A DNA stretch of 48,896 nt from Chthoniobacterales bacterium. GTDB lineage: Bacteria; Verrucomicrobiota; Verrucomicrobiia; Chthoniobacterales; UBA10450. Position 1 is the first letter of the stretch, and each line of letters starts with the position of its first letter. This document shows, piece by piece, positions 17,966 to 26,086 of this stretch. Under the pieces are notes generated by a model. The model made no database searches and had not been told where the DNA came from. It saw only the letters and a list, made by a program, of their open reading frames with translations. The translations under genes were made by a program, and so were the position numbers. The DNA lies in contig JACDGM010000017.1 in NCBI GenBank assembly GCA_013815325.1, positions 1 to 48,896 of the forward strand, in the 5' to 3' direction.

Positions 17966-18833
17966 TTGTTTTCCGATGCACGCAGCAGGCGAAGGCGCTG
18001 CGTTTCACGAAAGTCAGCGCATGCCAGAATCGGATTCCGAAGCAAACGATTTTACCGCCGCAGCATGGAAGTGTTGCGGGAGGCGGAGGTGCCGTTCCTG
18101 CTCGGCGGCGCTTACGCCTTCTGCCTCTACACGGGCATCGCGCGGCACACCAAAGATTTCGATCTGTTCGTTAGGCCGAGGGACATCGATCGCGCCCTCG
18201 ACGCCTGTCGGCAAACTGGCTACCGGGCGGAAAAAACCTTTCCCCACTGGCTTGGAAAGGTCTTCGGGAGCGAGGATACGATCGACATCATCTTTCGCGC
18301 CGGCAACGGTCTCTGCGCAGTGGATGAGCTCTGGTTCCAGCGTGCGCCGGCGAAGGATGTCCTGGGAATGGAGACGGGCCTTTGTCCGCCTGAGGAGATG
18401 CTCTGGATGAAGGCTTATATTATGGAGCGTGAGCGCTTCGACGGCGCCGACGTAGCCCATCTCCTCTTGCACTGCGCCGCGGAGATGGACTGGGGATCGC
18501 TTGCTGCGGCGCTTCGGGTCGGATTGGCGCGTGCTGCTCAGTCACCTCATTCTCTTCGGATTTATTTTTCCGAGCGAAAAAGAGCGTGTTCCGGCGTCCG
18601 TCCTGGAGGAACTGATCAGCCACCTTTACGCGGAGGAAGCCGAACCCGCGGGCGCGCGACTTTGCCGCGGCACGCTGCTCTCGCGGGCGCAGTATCTCAC
18701 GGAGGTGAGCACGGGCGGCTGGCGCGACGCGCGCCTCGAGCCGCGCGCCGGCCTCACGCCGGCGGAGATCGAAGCGTGGACGAAGGCGATCGACCAACAC
18801 GTCCAACCGCACGAGGCGGCGCAGGAGGATTGA
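17966..18833 (+). pseudogene. Nucleotidyltransferase-fold protein, split by a frameshift
   Basis: Frame one encodes RFYRRSMEVLREAEVPFLLGG..., HTKDFDLFVRPRDIDRAL and DTIDIIFRAGNG, the acidic signature of the nucleotidyltransferase fold, up to LLLHCAAEMDWGS. The sequence then continues in the next frame from 18501 as LLRRFGSDWRVLLSHLILFG to EAAQED at 18833. A single extra base (C near 18500) explains the switch. Restored, the protein is about 255-290 aa; the true start is uncertain (17966 or the internal ATG at 18065). Either a recent pseudogene or a sequencing error. Such proteins are often stand-alone and of unknown substrate. Confidence 0.75.
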
Positions 18834-18862
18834 GATTGCGCGGTTTCTCGGCAAGGTGCGGC

Positions 18863-20353
18863 ATGTCACTTTCTCTCCGTCGCCGTGCCTTTGGCGGTCT
18901 CCTTCTCATAGTTAGCGCCTCGTTAGGCACAGCCGCTCCCTCCCCTTCGCCCGGTCTTCCCGAAAACTTCGAATCGCCCTCGCCCTCCCCGTCCGCCACC
19001 CCGGACCTGTATTCTTCGCAAACAATGGCAGAGCTGAAGCAACTGCAAGAGGCTGCCCTAACAAGCGACTACGCCTGGCGTCAGGTTGCACACCTTGCGA
19101 ATAACATCGGCCCACGGCTGAGCGGTTCCGCTCAGGCGCAGAAGGCGGTCGGATATGTCGCGGACGAACTGAAAACGCTCGGCCTCGAAGTGCAGCTCGA
19201 AAAAGTCGTGGTCCCGCATTGGGTGCGTGGCGAGGAGACCGCCGCGCTCGTCCGCTGGCCCGGGCAGGCGGAGAACACGACGCAGAAAATCGTTCTGACC
19301 GCGCTCGGCGGCAGTGTCGCGACCCCGGCGGCGGGCCTCACCGCGGAGGTCGTGGTCGTGCACGATTTCGATGAGCTGACGTCGTTAGGCAAAGATAACG
19401 TCCAGGGGAGAATTGTCCTTTTTGATTATCCTTTCGACAAACAAATGGCGGCCGAAGACCACGGCGGCGCGGCTTATGGACAAGCGGTCGTCTATCGCAG
19501 CGACGGCCCGAGCGCGGCCGCCCGGCTCGGCGCCGCGGCTGCTCTCATCCGTTCGGTCGGCGGCGCCGCTTATCGCCTCCCGCACACCGGCGCGACGAAA
19601 TACGCCGCGGACGCGCCGAAAATCCCGGCCGCCGCCGTCACGGAAGAAGATGCCAGCCTGATCGCGGCGCTCGCCCCGCAAGGCGCAGTGCAAATGCATC
19701 TCGTGCTCACGCCGCAGCAGTTACCCGACGCGCCGAGCGCCAACGTCGTCGCCGACTTGAAAGGAAGCGAGCACCCGGAGGAGGTCGTGATCGTTTCCGG
19801 TCACCTTGATTCCTGGGATTTGGGGACGGGCGCGATCGACGATGGCGCCGGCGTCGCGGTCGCGATGCAGACAGCTAATCTCGTTAGGCAACTCGGTCTC
19901 CATCCGCGCCGTACGATTCGCGTCATCGCCTGGATGAACGAGGAGAATGGCACCCACGGCGGCAAGACCTACGCCCACGACCACGCGGGCGACGTGGCGA
20001 ACCAATATGCTGCAATCGAGACCGACGGCGGCGCCGATCATCCGCTCGGGATCAATTTCGTGGGCAAGCCGGAGCTGAAAGCGTTCCTCGAACCGGTCGC
20101 GAAAGTCCTCGAGAAATCAGGGGCGGGTTTACTCGCCGCGAAAGAGGAAGCCGGCACGGACATCGATCCGCTGAGAAAGCTGGGCGTCCCGAATTTCAGT
20201 CCGATCCAGGACAGCCGTTATTATTTCAACTATCACCACACGGCCGCCGACACCCTCGACAAGATCGATCCGCGCCAGCTGGCGGAGACGGCGGCGATCA
20301 ACGCGGTCCTCGCCTACGCGCTCGCCAATACCGAGAAACCGCTGCCGCGCTGA
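18863..20353 (+). CDS. Secreted M28-family metallopeptidase
   Basis: A 496-aa exported zinc aminopeptidase/carboxypeptidase of the M28 family. The signal peptide is residues 1-24 (RRRAFGGLLLIVSASLGTAA), followed by a Pro/Ser-rich linker (SPSPGLPENFESPSPSPSA). A PA-type insert (about 150-290) precedes the catalytic domain. Likely zinc ligands are His314 (SGHLDSWD), Asp326 (AIDDGAG), Glu361 with Glu360 as base (NEENG), Asp388 (ETDGG) and His459 (YHHTAADT). It probably degrades peptides in the periplasm or outside. The ATG follows a frame that runs on from the upstream pseudogene, but the signal peptide fixes the start. Three 9-mers lie inside. Confidence 0.93.
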   Translation: MSLSLRRRAFGGLLLIVSASLGTAAPSPSPGLPENFESPSPSPSATPDLYSSQTMAELKQLQEAALTSDYAWRQVAHLANNIGPRLSGSAQAQKAVGYVADELKTLGLEVQLEKVVVPHWVRGEETAALVRWPGQAENTTQKIVLTALGGSVATPAAGLTAEVVVVHDFDELTSLGKDNVQGRIVLFDYPFDKQMAAEDHGGAAYGQAVVYRSDGPSAAARLGAAAALIRSVGGAAYRLPHTGATKYAADAPKIPAAAVTEEDASLIAALAPQGAVQMHLVLTPQQLPDAPSANVVADLKGSEHPEEVVIVSGHLDSWDLGTGAIDDGAGVAVAMQTANLVRQLGLHPRRTIRVIAWMNEENGTHGGKTYAHDHAGDVANQYAAIETDGGADHPLGINFVGKPELKAFLEPVAKVLEKSGAGLLAAKEEAGTDIDPLRKLGVPNFSPIQDSRYYFNYHHTAADTLDKIDPRQLAETAAINAVLAYALANTEKPLPR

Positions 20354-20422
20354 GCCGTCGTAGGGAGGCGATTGACAGAATCATGGGTCAAGACGTTGCT
20401 CGCTGATGATCCGTTACTCGCT

Positions 20423-21160
20423 ATGACAACAGCACGCCTCGTCCTCGGCTTGCTTCTTCTCGCATGCGCCGGGTTTGTCCCGAGCGCCCGCGCTGAATTC
20501 GATCTTTCCATCTTCACCGGGGTCGCGCTCTCTCAGAACAGCGACCTCGATCTGCACCAGAGCGGCGGCACCGATCTCACCTTTCACGACGTCTCCTTCG
20601 AGGGACGCGACTTCGAGACGCCGCCCTTCTATGGCGCGCGCTTGCTTTGGTTTCCCTCGCAGGACGCGCACTGGGGATTCGGCGCGGAATTTTTCCACAT
20701 TAAACTTTACGCTCAGACCGGCGACACCGTGCACGTCACCGGCCAGCGCAACGGAATCGGCGTCGATGACAACGAGCCGATCGACGACACACTCCAGCAA
20801 TTCAGCATTTCGCACGGCCTCAACTACGCTTTGGCCGACGTCGTTTATCGCTGGCAGCTGGGGAATCGGGGCGAAGATTTTCTCGGGCATTTGCAGCCAT
20901 ATGTGGGTCTCGGCCTCGGCGCCGCGATCCCGCACGTCGAGTCGGAAGTGAACGGAAATTTTCACGAGGAATACCAGTTCCATGGCCCGGGGGTGCAAGG
21001 TCTCGCGGGGGTGAATGTGAACCTGACAAAGCATTGGGGTTTGCTCTTCGAGTACAAATTCACCTATGCGAATCTTGACTCGCTCGACATTCCCAACGGC
21101 TCGATCGAGGTGACGCCGCTCACCCACAACATCGTGGCCGGTCTGACCTTCAGTTTCTGA
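20423..21160 (+). CDS. Outer-membrane beta-barrel protein
   Basis: A 245-aa product with a signal peptide (MTTARLVLGLLLLACAGFVPSARA, cut after ARA). A body of alternating beta strands rich in Gly and aromatic residues follows (FYGARLLWF, WGFGAEFFHIKLY, LQPYVGLGLGAAI, WGLLFEYKFTY). It ends in NIVAGLTFSF with a C-terminal Phe, the classic outer-membrane barrel end. It resembles the OmpA-like/OmpW-type 8-strand porin family. An upstream ATG at 20372 adds 17 residues that spoil the signal peptide, so I prefer 20423. Function unknown. Confidence 0.85.
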   Translation: MTTARLVLGLLLLACAGFVPSARAEFDLSIFTGVALSQNSDLDLHQSGGTDLTFHDVSFEGRDFETPPFYGARLLWFPSQDAHWGFGAEFFHIKLYAQTGDTVHVTGQRNGIGVDDNEPIDDTLQQFSISHGLNYALADVVYRWQLGNRGEDFLGHLQPYVGLGLGAAIPHVESEVNGNFHEEYQFHGPGVQGLAGVNVNLTKHWGLLFEYKFTYANLDSLDIPNGSIEVTPLTHNIVAGLTFSF

Positions 21161-21167
21161 GGGACGT

Positions 21168-21295
21168 GCTTCGGCACGTCGCCCGGAGGGACATGCTTCC
21201 GCATGTCCAGTTTGCTATTGCGGAGGCCTTTTCATGCTCTCGTTAGGCCGAGCCAGAAACTGGACTTGCGGAAGCAAGTCCCTCCGGGGCTTTTC
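21168..21295. repeat. REP-like cluster of GGAC(A/G)TGC hairpins
   Basis: Three hairpins of one family lie between the barrel gene and pxpB: GACGTGC-TTCG-GCACGTC, GGACATGC-TTCC-GCATGTCC and GGACTTGC-GGAA-GCAAGTCC, joined by GGAGGG/CCCTCC. The outer copies also pair with each other. The same family recurs at 25335-25425. A 9-mer lies in the middle (21240-21248). It may end transcription of the upstream gene. Confidence 0.75.
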
Positions 21296-21324
21296 AAAAC
21301 GCCAGTCCGAAAGCAGACTCGTGC

Positions 21325-21987
21325 GTGCCCTTTGAAACTACTCCGCTGGGTGATTCGGCGCTCCTCGTGCGGGTGGGTGATTCGTTAGGCGAAGTCGTCG
21401 ACACCGCGCAACGACTGGAGGCAGCTAAAATTCCGGGAGTCGTCGACATCGCACCCGCGTTTGCCAGCGTCGGAGTTTTCTTCACCTCGCCCCGCGAACG
21501 TGCCAATGGTGCCGCCGAAATCCGGGAAACCCTTCGCGAAAAGGCGGCCGGAGGAAGCGTACCCGGGCGACGGGTCATGGAAGTGCCGGTTTGCTATGAA
21601 CCGGAGTACGGCTTTGACCTCGCGGTCGTCGCGCAACAGTCGCAGTTGTCGCCTAACGAGATTGCGCTGCGGCACGCCGGGGCTGCTTATCAAGTTCGCT
21701 GCGTCGGCTTCAGCCCCGGTTTTCCTTATCTCAGCGGGCTGCCGAAAGCGCTCAACACTCCGCGCCGAGCCGTGCCCCGAATCGCGGTGCCGCCGGGCTC
21801 GGTCGCGATTGGCGGCGCCCAAACCGGAATTTACCCGCTCTCTTCACCGGGCGGCTGGAACATTATTGGCCGCACCCCGCTACGGCTCTTCGACGCCGCG
21901 CGCGAGCCTGCCGCACTCTTACAAGCAGGCGACCACGTCCGCTTCGTCGCGATCACGCGGGCGGAGTTCGCGTCATGGGGAAAATAA
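21325..21987 (+). CDS. pxpB: 5-oxoprolinase subunit B
   Basis: PxpB (KipI family) works with PxpC and PxpA as the bacterial ATP-dependent 5-oxoprolinase, opening 5-oxoproline (pyroglutamate) to glutamate. The 220-aa product shows LGDSALLVRVGD at the start, VPVCYEPEYGFDLAVVA, RCVGFSPGFPYLSGLPKAL and PPGSVAIGGAQTGIYPLSSPGGWNIIGRTP, all family hallmarks. The start is GTG. It overlaps pxpC by 13 bases, so the set is translationally coupled. The order is B-C-A, followed by a permease. Confidence 0.95.
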   Translation: MPFETTPLGDSALLVRVGDSLGEVVDTAQRLEAAKIPGVVDIAPAFASVGVFFTSPRERANGAAEIRETLREKAAGGSVPGRRVMEVPVCYEPEYGFDLAVVAQQSQLSPNEIALRHAGAAYQVRCVGFSPGFPYLSGLPKALNTPRRAVPRIAVPPGSVAIGGAQTGIYPLSSPGGWNIIGRTPLRLFDAAREPAALLQAGDHVRFVAITRAEFASWGK

Positions 21988-22925
21988 CTGTGCTTCGGGC
22001 CGGTCCCTTCACGACGGTGCAAGACCTCGGCCGCCCGCAGCACCGCCGGGCCGGAATTGGCCCCGGCGGCGCGCTTGATTTACACGCGGCGCGCATCGCG
22101 AATTTGCTCGTGGGCAATGCTGAAGAAAGCGCGTTGCTGGAAGTTACCTCCGGTCCCGTTAGGCTGGATTTTGCCGACGAACGGATCGTCGCCTGCTGCG
22201 GGGCCGGCGTCCACGATTCGTTAGGCCGGCCGATCCGGATTGCGCCTAACGAAGAGTTGCAGCTGCGCGCCCCGCGCCAGGGTTCCCGGGGGTGGATCGC
22301 GATCTCCGGCGGGATCGACCTGCCGCTCGTGCTCGGGAGCCGCGCGACCGATTTACGGGGCCGCTTCGGCGGCCTGGACGGTCGTGCCTTGCGCGACGGC
22401 GACGAGCTGCCGCTCGGACAACCGCTTAGCCACCCGGATTTCACCGGACGCATCGCTTCATGGGGAGCGCCCGCCGAATGGGCGCGAACCGCCTCCCGGC
22501 ATCCAGCTTTACGAGTGGTTCGTGGATCTGAATGGGAGGATTTCACGGTCGCGGCTAAGGCGGCATTTCTTGACAAATCTTACGTCGTCACCGCGGAGGC
22601 CGACCGCATGGGCGCGCGCCTCAAGGGTGCGGCGCTGCCTCGAAAAACCCAGGCGGAGATGCTTTCGGAGGCGGTCGTGCCGGGAACAATCCAAGTGGCG
22701 AACGAAGGGCAGCCAATCCTGCTCCTTGGAGATTGCCAAACGATTGGCGGCTATCCCAAGATTGCCCATGTGATCACGGTCGATCTTCCGCTCGCGGCGC
22801 AGCTCCGGCCTAACGACAGCGTCCGTTTCCAGGCCGTCAGCCTGCGGGACGCAGAGGAACTCTTCAGCGCGCGCGCAGCAGATCTGGCGCGCTTTCGCGC
22901 CGGCCTTCAGCTCCGCTCTTCGTGA
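21975..22925 (+). CDS. pxpC: 5-oxoprolinase subunit C
   Basis: PxpC (KipA family, also labelled biotin-dependent carboxyltransferase in databases) is the second subunit of the 5-oxoprolinase complex. The 316-aa product shows VLRAGPFTTVQDLGRPQHRR, GIGPGGALD, GWIAISGGIDLPLVLGSRATDL, MGARLKGAAL, GTIQVANEGQPILLLGDCQTIGGYPKIAHV and a C-terminal LAQLRPNDSVRF-like end. It starts inside pxpB and its TGA overlaps the GTG start of pxpA by four bases. Exact 9-mers occur at 22218, 22244 and 22808. Confidence 0.95.
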   Translation: MGKITVLRAGPFTTVQDLGRPQHRRAGIGPGGALDLHAARIANLLVGNAEESALLEVTSGPVRLDFADERIVACCGAGVHDSLGRPIRIAPNEELQLRAPRQGSRGWIAISGGIDLPLVLGSRATDLRGRFGGLDGRALRDGDELPLGQPLSHPDFTGRIASWGAPAEWARTASRHPALRVVRGSEWEDFTVAAKAAFLDKSYVVTAEADRMGARLKGAALPRKTQAEMLSEAVVPGTIQVANEGQPILLLGDCQTIGGYPKIAHVITVDLPLAAQLRPNDSVRFQAVSLRDAEELFSARAADLARFRAGLQLRSS

Positions 22926-23671
22926 AACTGCAGATCGATATCAACGCTGATCTCGGCGAAGGCACGAGCGGTGAGCGAGAGCTGCTTGGCCTCGTCAGTT
23001 CCGCGAGCATCGCCTGCGGATTTCACGCGGGCAATCCCTCCTCGATGAGCGCCTCGATTTTGGCCGCCCAGGATGCGGGCGTTGCCGTTGGCGCGCATCC
23101 GAGTCTCGATGATCGCAAGAATTTTGGACGCACCGAATTACCCGTCACACCCAAAGGAATCTTTGCGCTCGTCGTCTATCAGATCGGCGCGTTCCAGGCC
23201 ATCGCCAGTTCGCTCGGCCTGCGGCCAAACCACGTGAAACCGCACGGCGCGCTCTACAACATGGCGGCGCGCGACCCGGCCTTGGCGGACGCGGTGGCAC
23301 ACGCGATTCTAGCCGTGGATCGCTCCCTCATTCTTTTCGCGCCGGGCAGGAGCGCGCTTGCGCGAGCGGGCGAGGCGATTGGATTGCGCGTTGCCCGGGA
23401 AGTTTTTGCGGATCGCAATTATGAACCCGATGGCTCCCTCGTCCCGCGTACGCAGCCGGAAGCGCTCCTGCTCGATGCGGAGGAAGCCGCGGCACGCGTG
23501 CTCCGGATGTTGCGGGAAGGATTCGTGCGCGCCGTGGATGGGAGCGACATCGCGATAGCGGCGGAGACGATTTGCGTGCATGGCGACACGCCGGACGCCG
23601 TAGCCTTCGCTACGAAACTGCGCGCTCATTTGGCTGCCGCCGGGATCGCGATCGCCGCGCCCATCTCGTAG
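22922..23671 (+). CDS. pxpA: 5-oxoprolinase subunit A
   Basis: PxpA (LamB/YcsF family) completes the 5-oxoprolinase complex. The 249-aa product shows INADLGEGTSGERELL near the start, SIACGFHAGNP, GVAVGAHPSLDD, FGRTELPV, RPNHVKPHGALYN and ICVHGDTPDAVAFA, with conserved Asp/His residues of the family. It starts with GTG and overlaps pxpC by four bases (GTGA). The next gene is an amino-acid permease, suggesting import and salvage of pyroglutamate or related amino acids. Confidence 0.96.
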   Translation: MKLQIDINADLGEGTSGERELLGLVSSASIACGFHAGNPSSMSASILAAQDAGVAVGAHPSLDDRKNFGRTELPVTPKGIFALVVYQIGAFQAIASSLGLRPNHVKPHGALYNMAARDPALADAVAHAILAVDRSLILFAPGRSALARAGEAIGLRVAREVFADRNYEPDGSLVPRTQPEALLLDAEEAAARVLRMLREGFVRAVDGSDIAIAAETICVHGDTPDAVAFATKLRAHLAAAGIAIAAPIS

Positions 23672-23709
23672 AACAAAGGACAACTATGCACCCGAAAGAG
23701 AGCGCGCAC

Positions 23710-23825
23710 GGAAGTCAGGCGTCTTGCCCGACTCGGCCGTCAGGCTTCCAGCCTGACGATTCCGCGAAAGATGCAGGGACCAGGATGGTCGCCGTCCGAG
23801 TCAGGCTGGAAGCCTGACTTCCAAC
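23710..23825. repeat. Inverted repeats with GTCAGGCTTCCAGCCTGAC hairpins
   Basis: Between pxpA and the permease, GTCAGGCTTCCAGCCTGAC (about 23740-23758) is a hairpin of its own. A reverse-related copy, GTCAGGCTGGAAGCCTGAC, lies at about 23800-23818, so the pair can also fold together around about 40 bases. A diverged outer unit (GTCAGGCGTCTTGCCCGAC) starts at about 23715. The frame of the permease stays open through this repeat, which can create a false N-terminal extension. Confidence 0.75.
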
Positions 23826-23833
23826 AAAAACCC

Positions 23834-25309
23834 ATGGAACCGCCTAACGATAAGCTGGAACGCGGCCTCGGTCTGCTCGACGCGACCATGATCGTGATCG
23901 GCTCGATGATCGGCTCGGGTATCTTCATCACCTCGGCGGAATCGACCCGGCTGCTCGGCGCCCCCGGATGGCTGCTCCTCGCCTGGCTGATGGCAGGCAT
24001 CTTGACCATCACCGGCGCGCTCTGCTGCGCGGAGCTGGCCGCGATGATGCCGCGCGCCGGCGGGCAATATGTTTTCCTCCGTCAGGCCTACGGTCCGGCG
24101 ATCGGTTTTCTTTTCGGCTGGACGCTTTTTCTCGTCATCCAAACGGGGACGATCGCGGCGGTGGCGATTGCCTTCGCGAAGTTCGCCGGGGTGTTTCTGC
24201 CCGCGATCGCGACGGAAAACTATCTCGTTAGGCCAATTCATCTGTTCGGCTCCTATGCGCTCAGCTTATCGACGGAACAGCTCGTCGCCGTCGTCTTGAT
24301 CCTCTTCCTCACCTGGCTCAACACCCGCGGTTTGGAAATTGGCAGGCTGGTGCAAAACACGTTTACCTTTGCCAAGACCGCCGCGCTTATCGCCTTGATC
24401 GTTCTCGGGCTGTCGTTAGGCTGGAAAGCGGCCTGCGCGGCGCGGAGTTCGATTTGGTGGAACCCCTGGGCGAACGGCTGGTCTCCACAAATCGCGCAAC
24501 CTGGCCTAACGATGGCGGGAATACTCGCGCTCGTCGTGATTTTCGGCAAAGCCATGGTCGGCCCTCTCTTCGCCCAAACCGCCTGGACGAACGTCACCTT
24601 TACCGGAAGCGAAATTCGCGATCCCGGGCGCACCTTGCCGCGCGCGCTGCTCGCCGGTTGCGGCCTGGTGGTGGCGCTCTATCTGCTGGCCAATCTCGCT
24701 TACGTCGCCACCTTATCGTTAGGCGAAATCGCTCATGCGCCGCAGAACCGGGTGGCCGTCGCGGCGCTGAGGGCGGTGCTCGGTCCGCCGGGAGCGAGCG
24801 CGATGGCGACGGCCATTCTCATCTCGACGTTTGGCTGCAACAACGGGCTCATCCTCGCCGGGGCGCGCGTCTATTACGCGATGGCGCGCGACCACTTGTT
24901 TTTTCGCGCGATCGCGCGCACGAACGACCGCCACGTGCCGGCGGCGGCACTGCTCGCGCAAGGGATTTGGGCGGCGCTTCTCACGCTTCCACGGACGATG
25001 AGCGTGGACGCGGCGACCGGGGTCACTCGTTACGGAAACGTCTATACGCAACTGCTCGAATACATCGTGGCGGCTGATCTCGTGTTCTATGTCCTGCTGG
25101 TCGCGGCCGTTCTGGTGTTGCGCCGAAAGCAGCCGGAAATCCTGCGTCCGTATCGAGCCTGGGGCTATCCGGCCGTGCCGCTGCTCGCGATCGCTCTGGC
25201 GACGCTGCTGATCGTCGATCTGGCGATCCTCGCGCCGGCCACGTGCGGGATCGGCTGCGCGATCGTGCTCAGCGGACTGCCGGTTTTCTTTTTTTGGCGG
25301 CGCGCCTAA
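23834..25309 (+). CDS. APC-superfamily amino-acid permease
   Basis: An inner-membrane amino-acid transporter of the APC superfamily (LAT/serine-threonine-exchanger-like). From the ATG at 23834 (MEPPNDKLERGLGLLDATM) it has 491 aa and about 12 hydrophobic segments. The APC signature GSMIGSGIFITS is in TM1, and there is the conserved LFAQTAWTNVTFTGSEIRDPGRTLPRAL region with FTGSEI. The C-terminal PYRAWGYPAVPLL is also typical. The ATG at 23771 lies in a palindromic repeat and is less likely. The stop TAA is part of a GCCTAACGA 9-mer. With pxpBCA just upstream it may import pyroglutamate, peptides' amino acids or a related compound; that is inferred from context. Confidence 0.9.
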   Translation: MEPPNDKLERGLGLLDATMIVIGSMIGSGIFITSAESTRLLGAPGWLLLAWLMAGILTITGALCCAELAAMMPRAGGQYVFLRQAYGPAIGFLFGWTLFLVIQTGTIAAVAIAFAKFAGVFLPAIATENYLVRPIHLFGSYALSLSTEQLVAVVLILFLTWLNTRGLEIGRLVQNTFTFAKTAALIALIVLGLSLGWKAACAARSSIWWNPWANGWSPQIAQPGLTMAGILALVVIFGKAMVGPLFAQTAWTNVTFTGSEIRDPGRTLPRALLAGCGLVVALYLLANLAYVATLSLGEIAHAPQNRVAVAALRAVLGPPGASAMATAILISTFGCNNGLILAGARVYYAMARDHLFFRAIARTNDRHVPAAALLAQGIWAALLTLPRTMSVDAATGVTRYGNVYTQLLEYIVAADLVFYVLLVAAVLVLRRKQPEILRPYRAWGYPAVPLLAIALATLLIVDLAILAPATCGIGCAIVLSGLPVFFFWRRA

Positions 25310-25334
25310 CGAAGGCGGCGGCGCAGTTGATCCT

Positions 25335-25425
25335 GGACATGCGAGAGCATGTCCCTCCGGAGGGACGCGCTCCCGCCTCCGCCGTGGACGGGCTACGCCG
25401 TGGCGAGTCTGCGCGTCCAGTTTGA
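25335..25425. repeat. REP-like hairpins of the GGACATGC family
   Basis: GGACATGC-GAGA-GCATGTCC is a perfect hairpin followed by CTCCGGAG and a larger inverted unit whose ends are GGACGCGC and GCGCGTCC. It matches the family at 21168-21295. It lies in the space between the convergent permease and secreted-protein genes, where it could end transcription from both sides. Confidence 0.75.
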
Positions 25426-25432
25426 AACGCCG

Positions 25433-26074
25433 CTACGGCGTATTCGCGTGCGCTTTCTGCTCGCTCACCCGATCGCGCACGGCCGTCTTGAAATCACTCA
25501 GCGAAAGGGCGCGCCGGCCTTGGGCGACGCCCACCTTGTTCGCCCCGAGCTGGTCGACGTCGGCGAGCGGCTCATTCTCACCAGTCAAAATGGTTTCCGC
25601 GCCCGACTGATCTTTTTGAATCCGAAACTGGCCATGCTGAATACCAACGATCGGGATGAACTGGCTGCCGTTATTTTCGACAAAGAGCAAATCGTGATCG
25701 CCGACTTGGAACTTCGGGGCATCGGTCACGCTCATCGTTCGCCCATCCACCGTGCCGCCTAACATGCGAATCGTGTAGCTCGTGCCGGCGTCGCCCTTAA
25801 GGCTGTCATCCACCTTGAATGTTACGAAAGTGACGATGCGATGCTCGGCTCCTTCGCCGATCCACTGCGATTGCAGGGCGGTTACGTCGCCTTCGAAAAT
25901 AACCTGCGCACGGCTGACGAGATGGTCGAAATCGGGCGGGATCACCGTGGTTGCCCGCGCGTTTACGGCGACCGCGATGAGCGGAAGCAGGAGAAGGGCG
26001 AGCCGCTGTTTCGGGGCGGGAACGGAGAGTGCATTCATGCTGGTTGAGTTTAACCGTTGAATATTCATTTTCAA
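25433..26074 (-). CDS. Secreted protein of unknown function
   Basis: The 213-aa product has a long N-region and a hydrophobic stretch (about 25-38) ending VNARA|TTVIPPD, a plausible signal peptide. An internal Met13 (MNALSVPAPKQ) could be the real start. The body reads as one beta-rich domain: FDHLVSRAQVIFEGDVTALQSQW, IVTFVTFKVDDSLKG, YTIRMLGGTVDGRTMSV, PKFQVGDHDLLFVEN and IPIVGIQHGQFRI. I have seen this pattern in uncharacterised exported proteins of Verrucomicrobia and Myxococcota. It lies immediately downstream of the matrixin-type protease on the same strand (13-base gap), so they probably form an operon and act together outside the cytoplasm. Confidence 0.8.
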   Translation of the reverse strand: MKMNIQRLNSTSMNALSVPAPKQRLALLLLPLIAVAVNARATTVIPPDFDHLVSRAQVIFEGDVTALQSQWIGEGAEHRIVTFVTFKVDDSLKGDAGTSYTIRMLGGTVDGRTMSVTDAPKFQVGDHDLLFVENNGSQFIPIVGIQHGQFRIQKDQSGAETILTGENEPLADVDQLGANKVGVAQGRRALSLSDFKTAVRDRVSEQKAHANTP

Positions 26075-26086
26075 TTTTGGGTTTGG

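Noticed and set aside
18864..20353. A 795-aa nucleotidyltransferase-peptidase fusion read from 17966
   Set aside because: The nucleotidyltransferase continues in another frame after 18500, and the peptidase has its own ATG and signal peptide at 18863.
23771..23833. Permease start at the upstream ATG (MQGPGWSPSESGWKPD)
   Set aside because: These codons lie in an inverted repeat; the transporter sequence starts properly at 23834.
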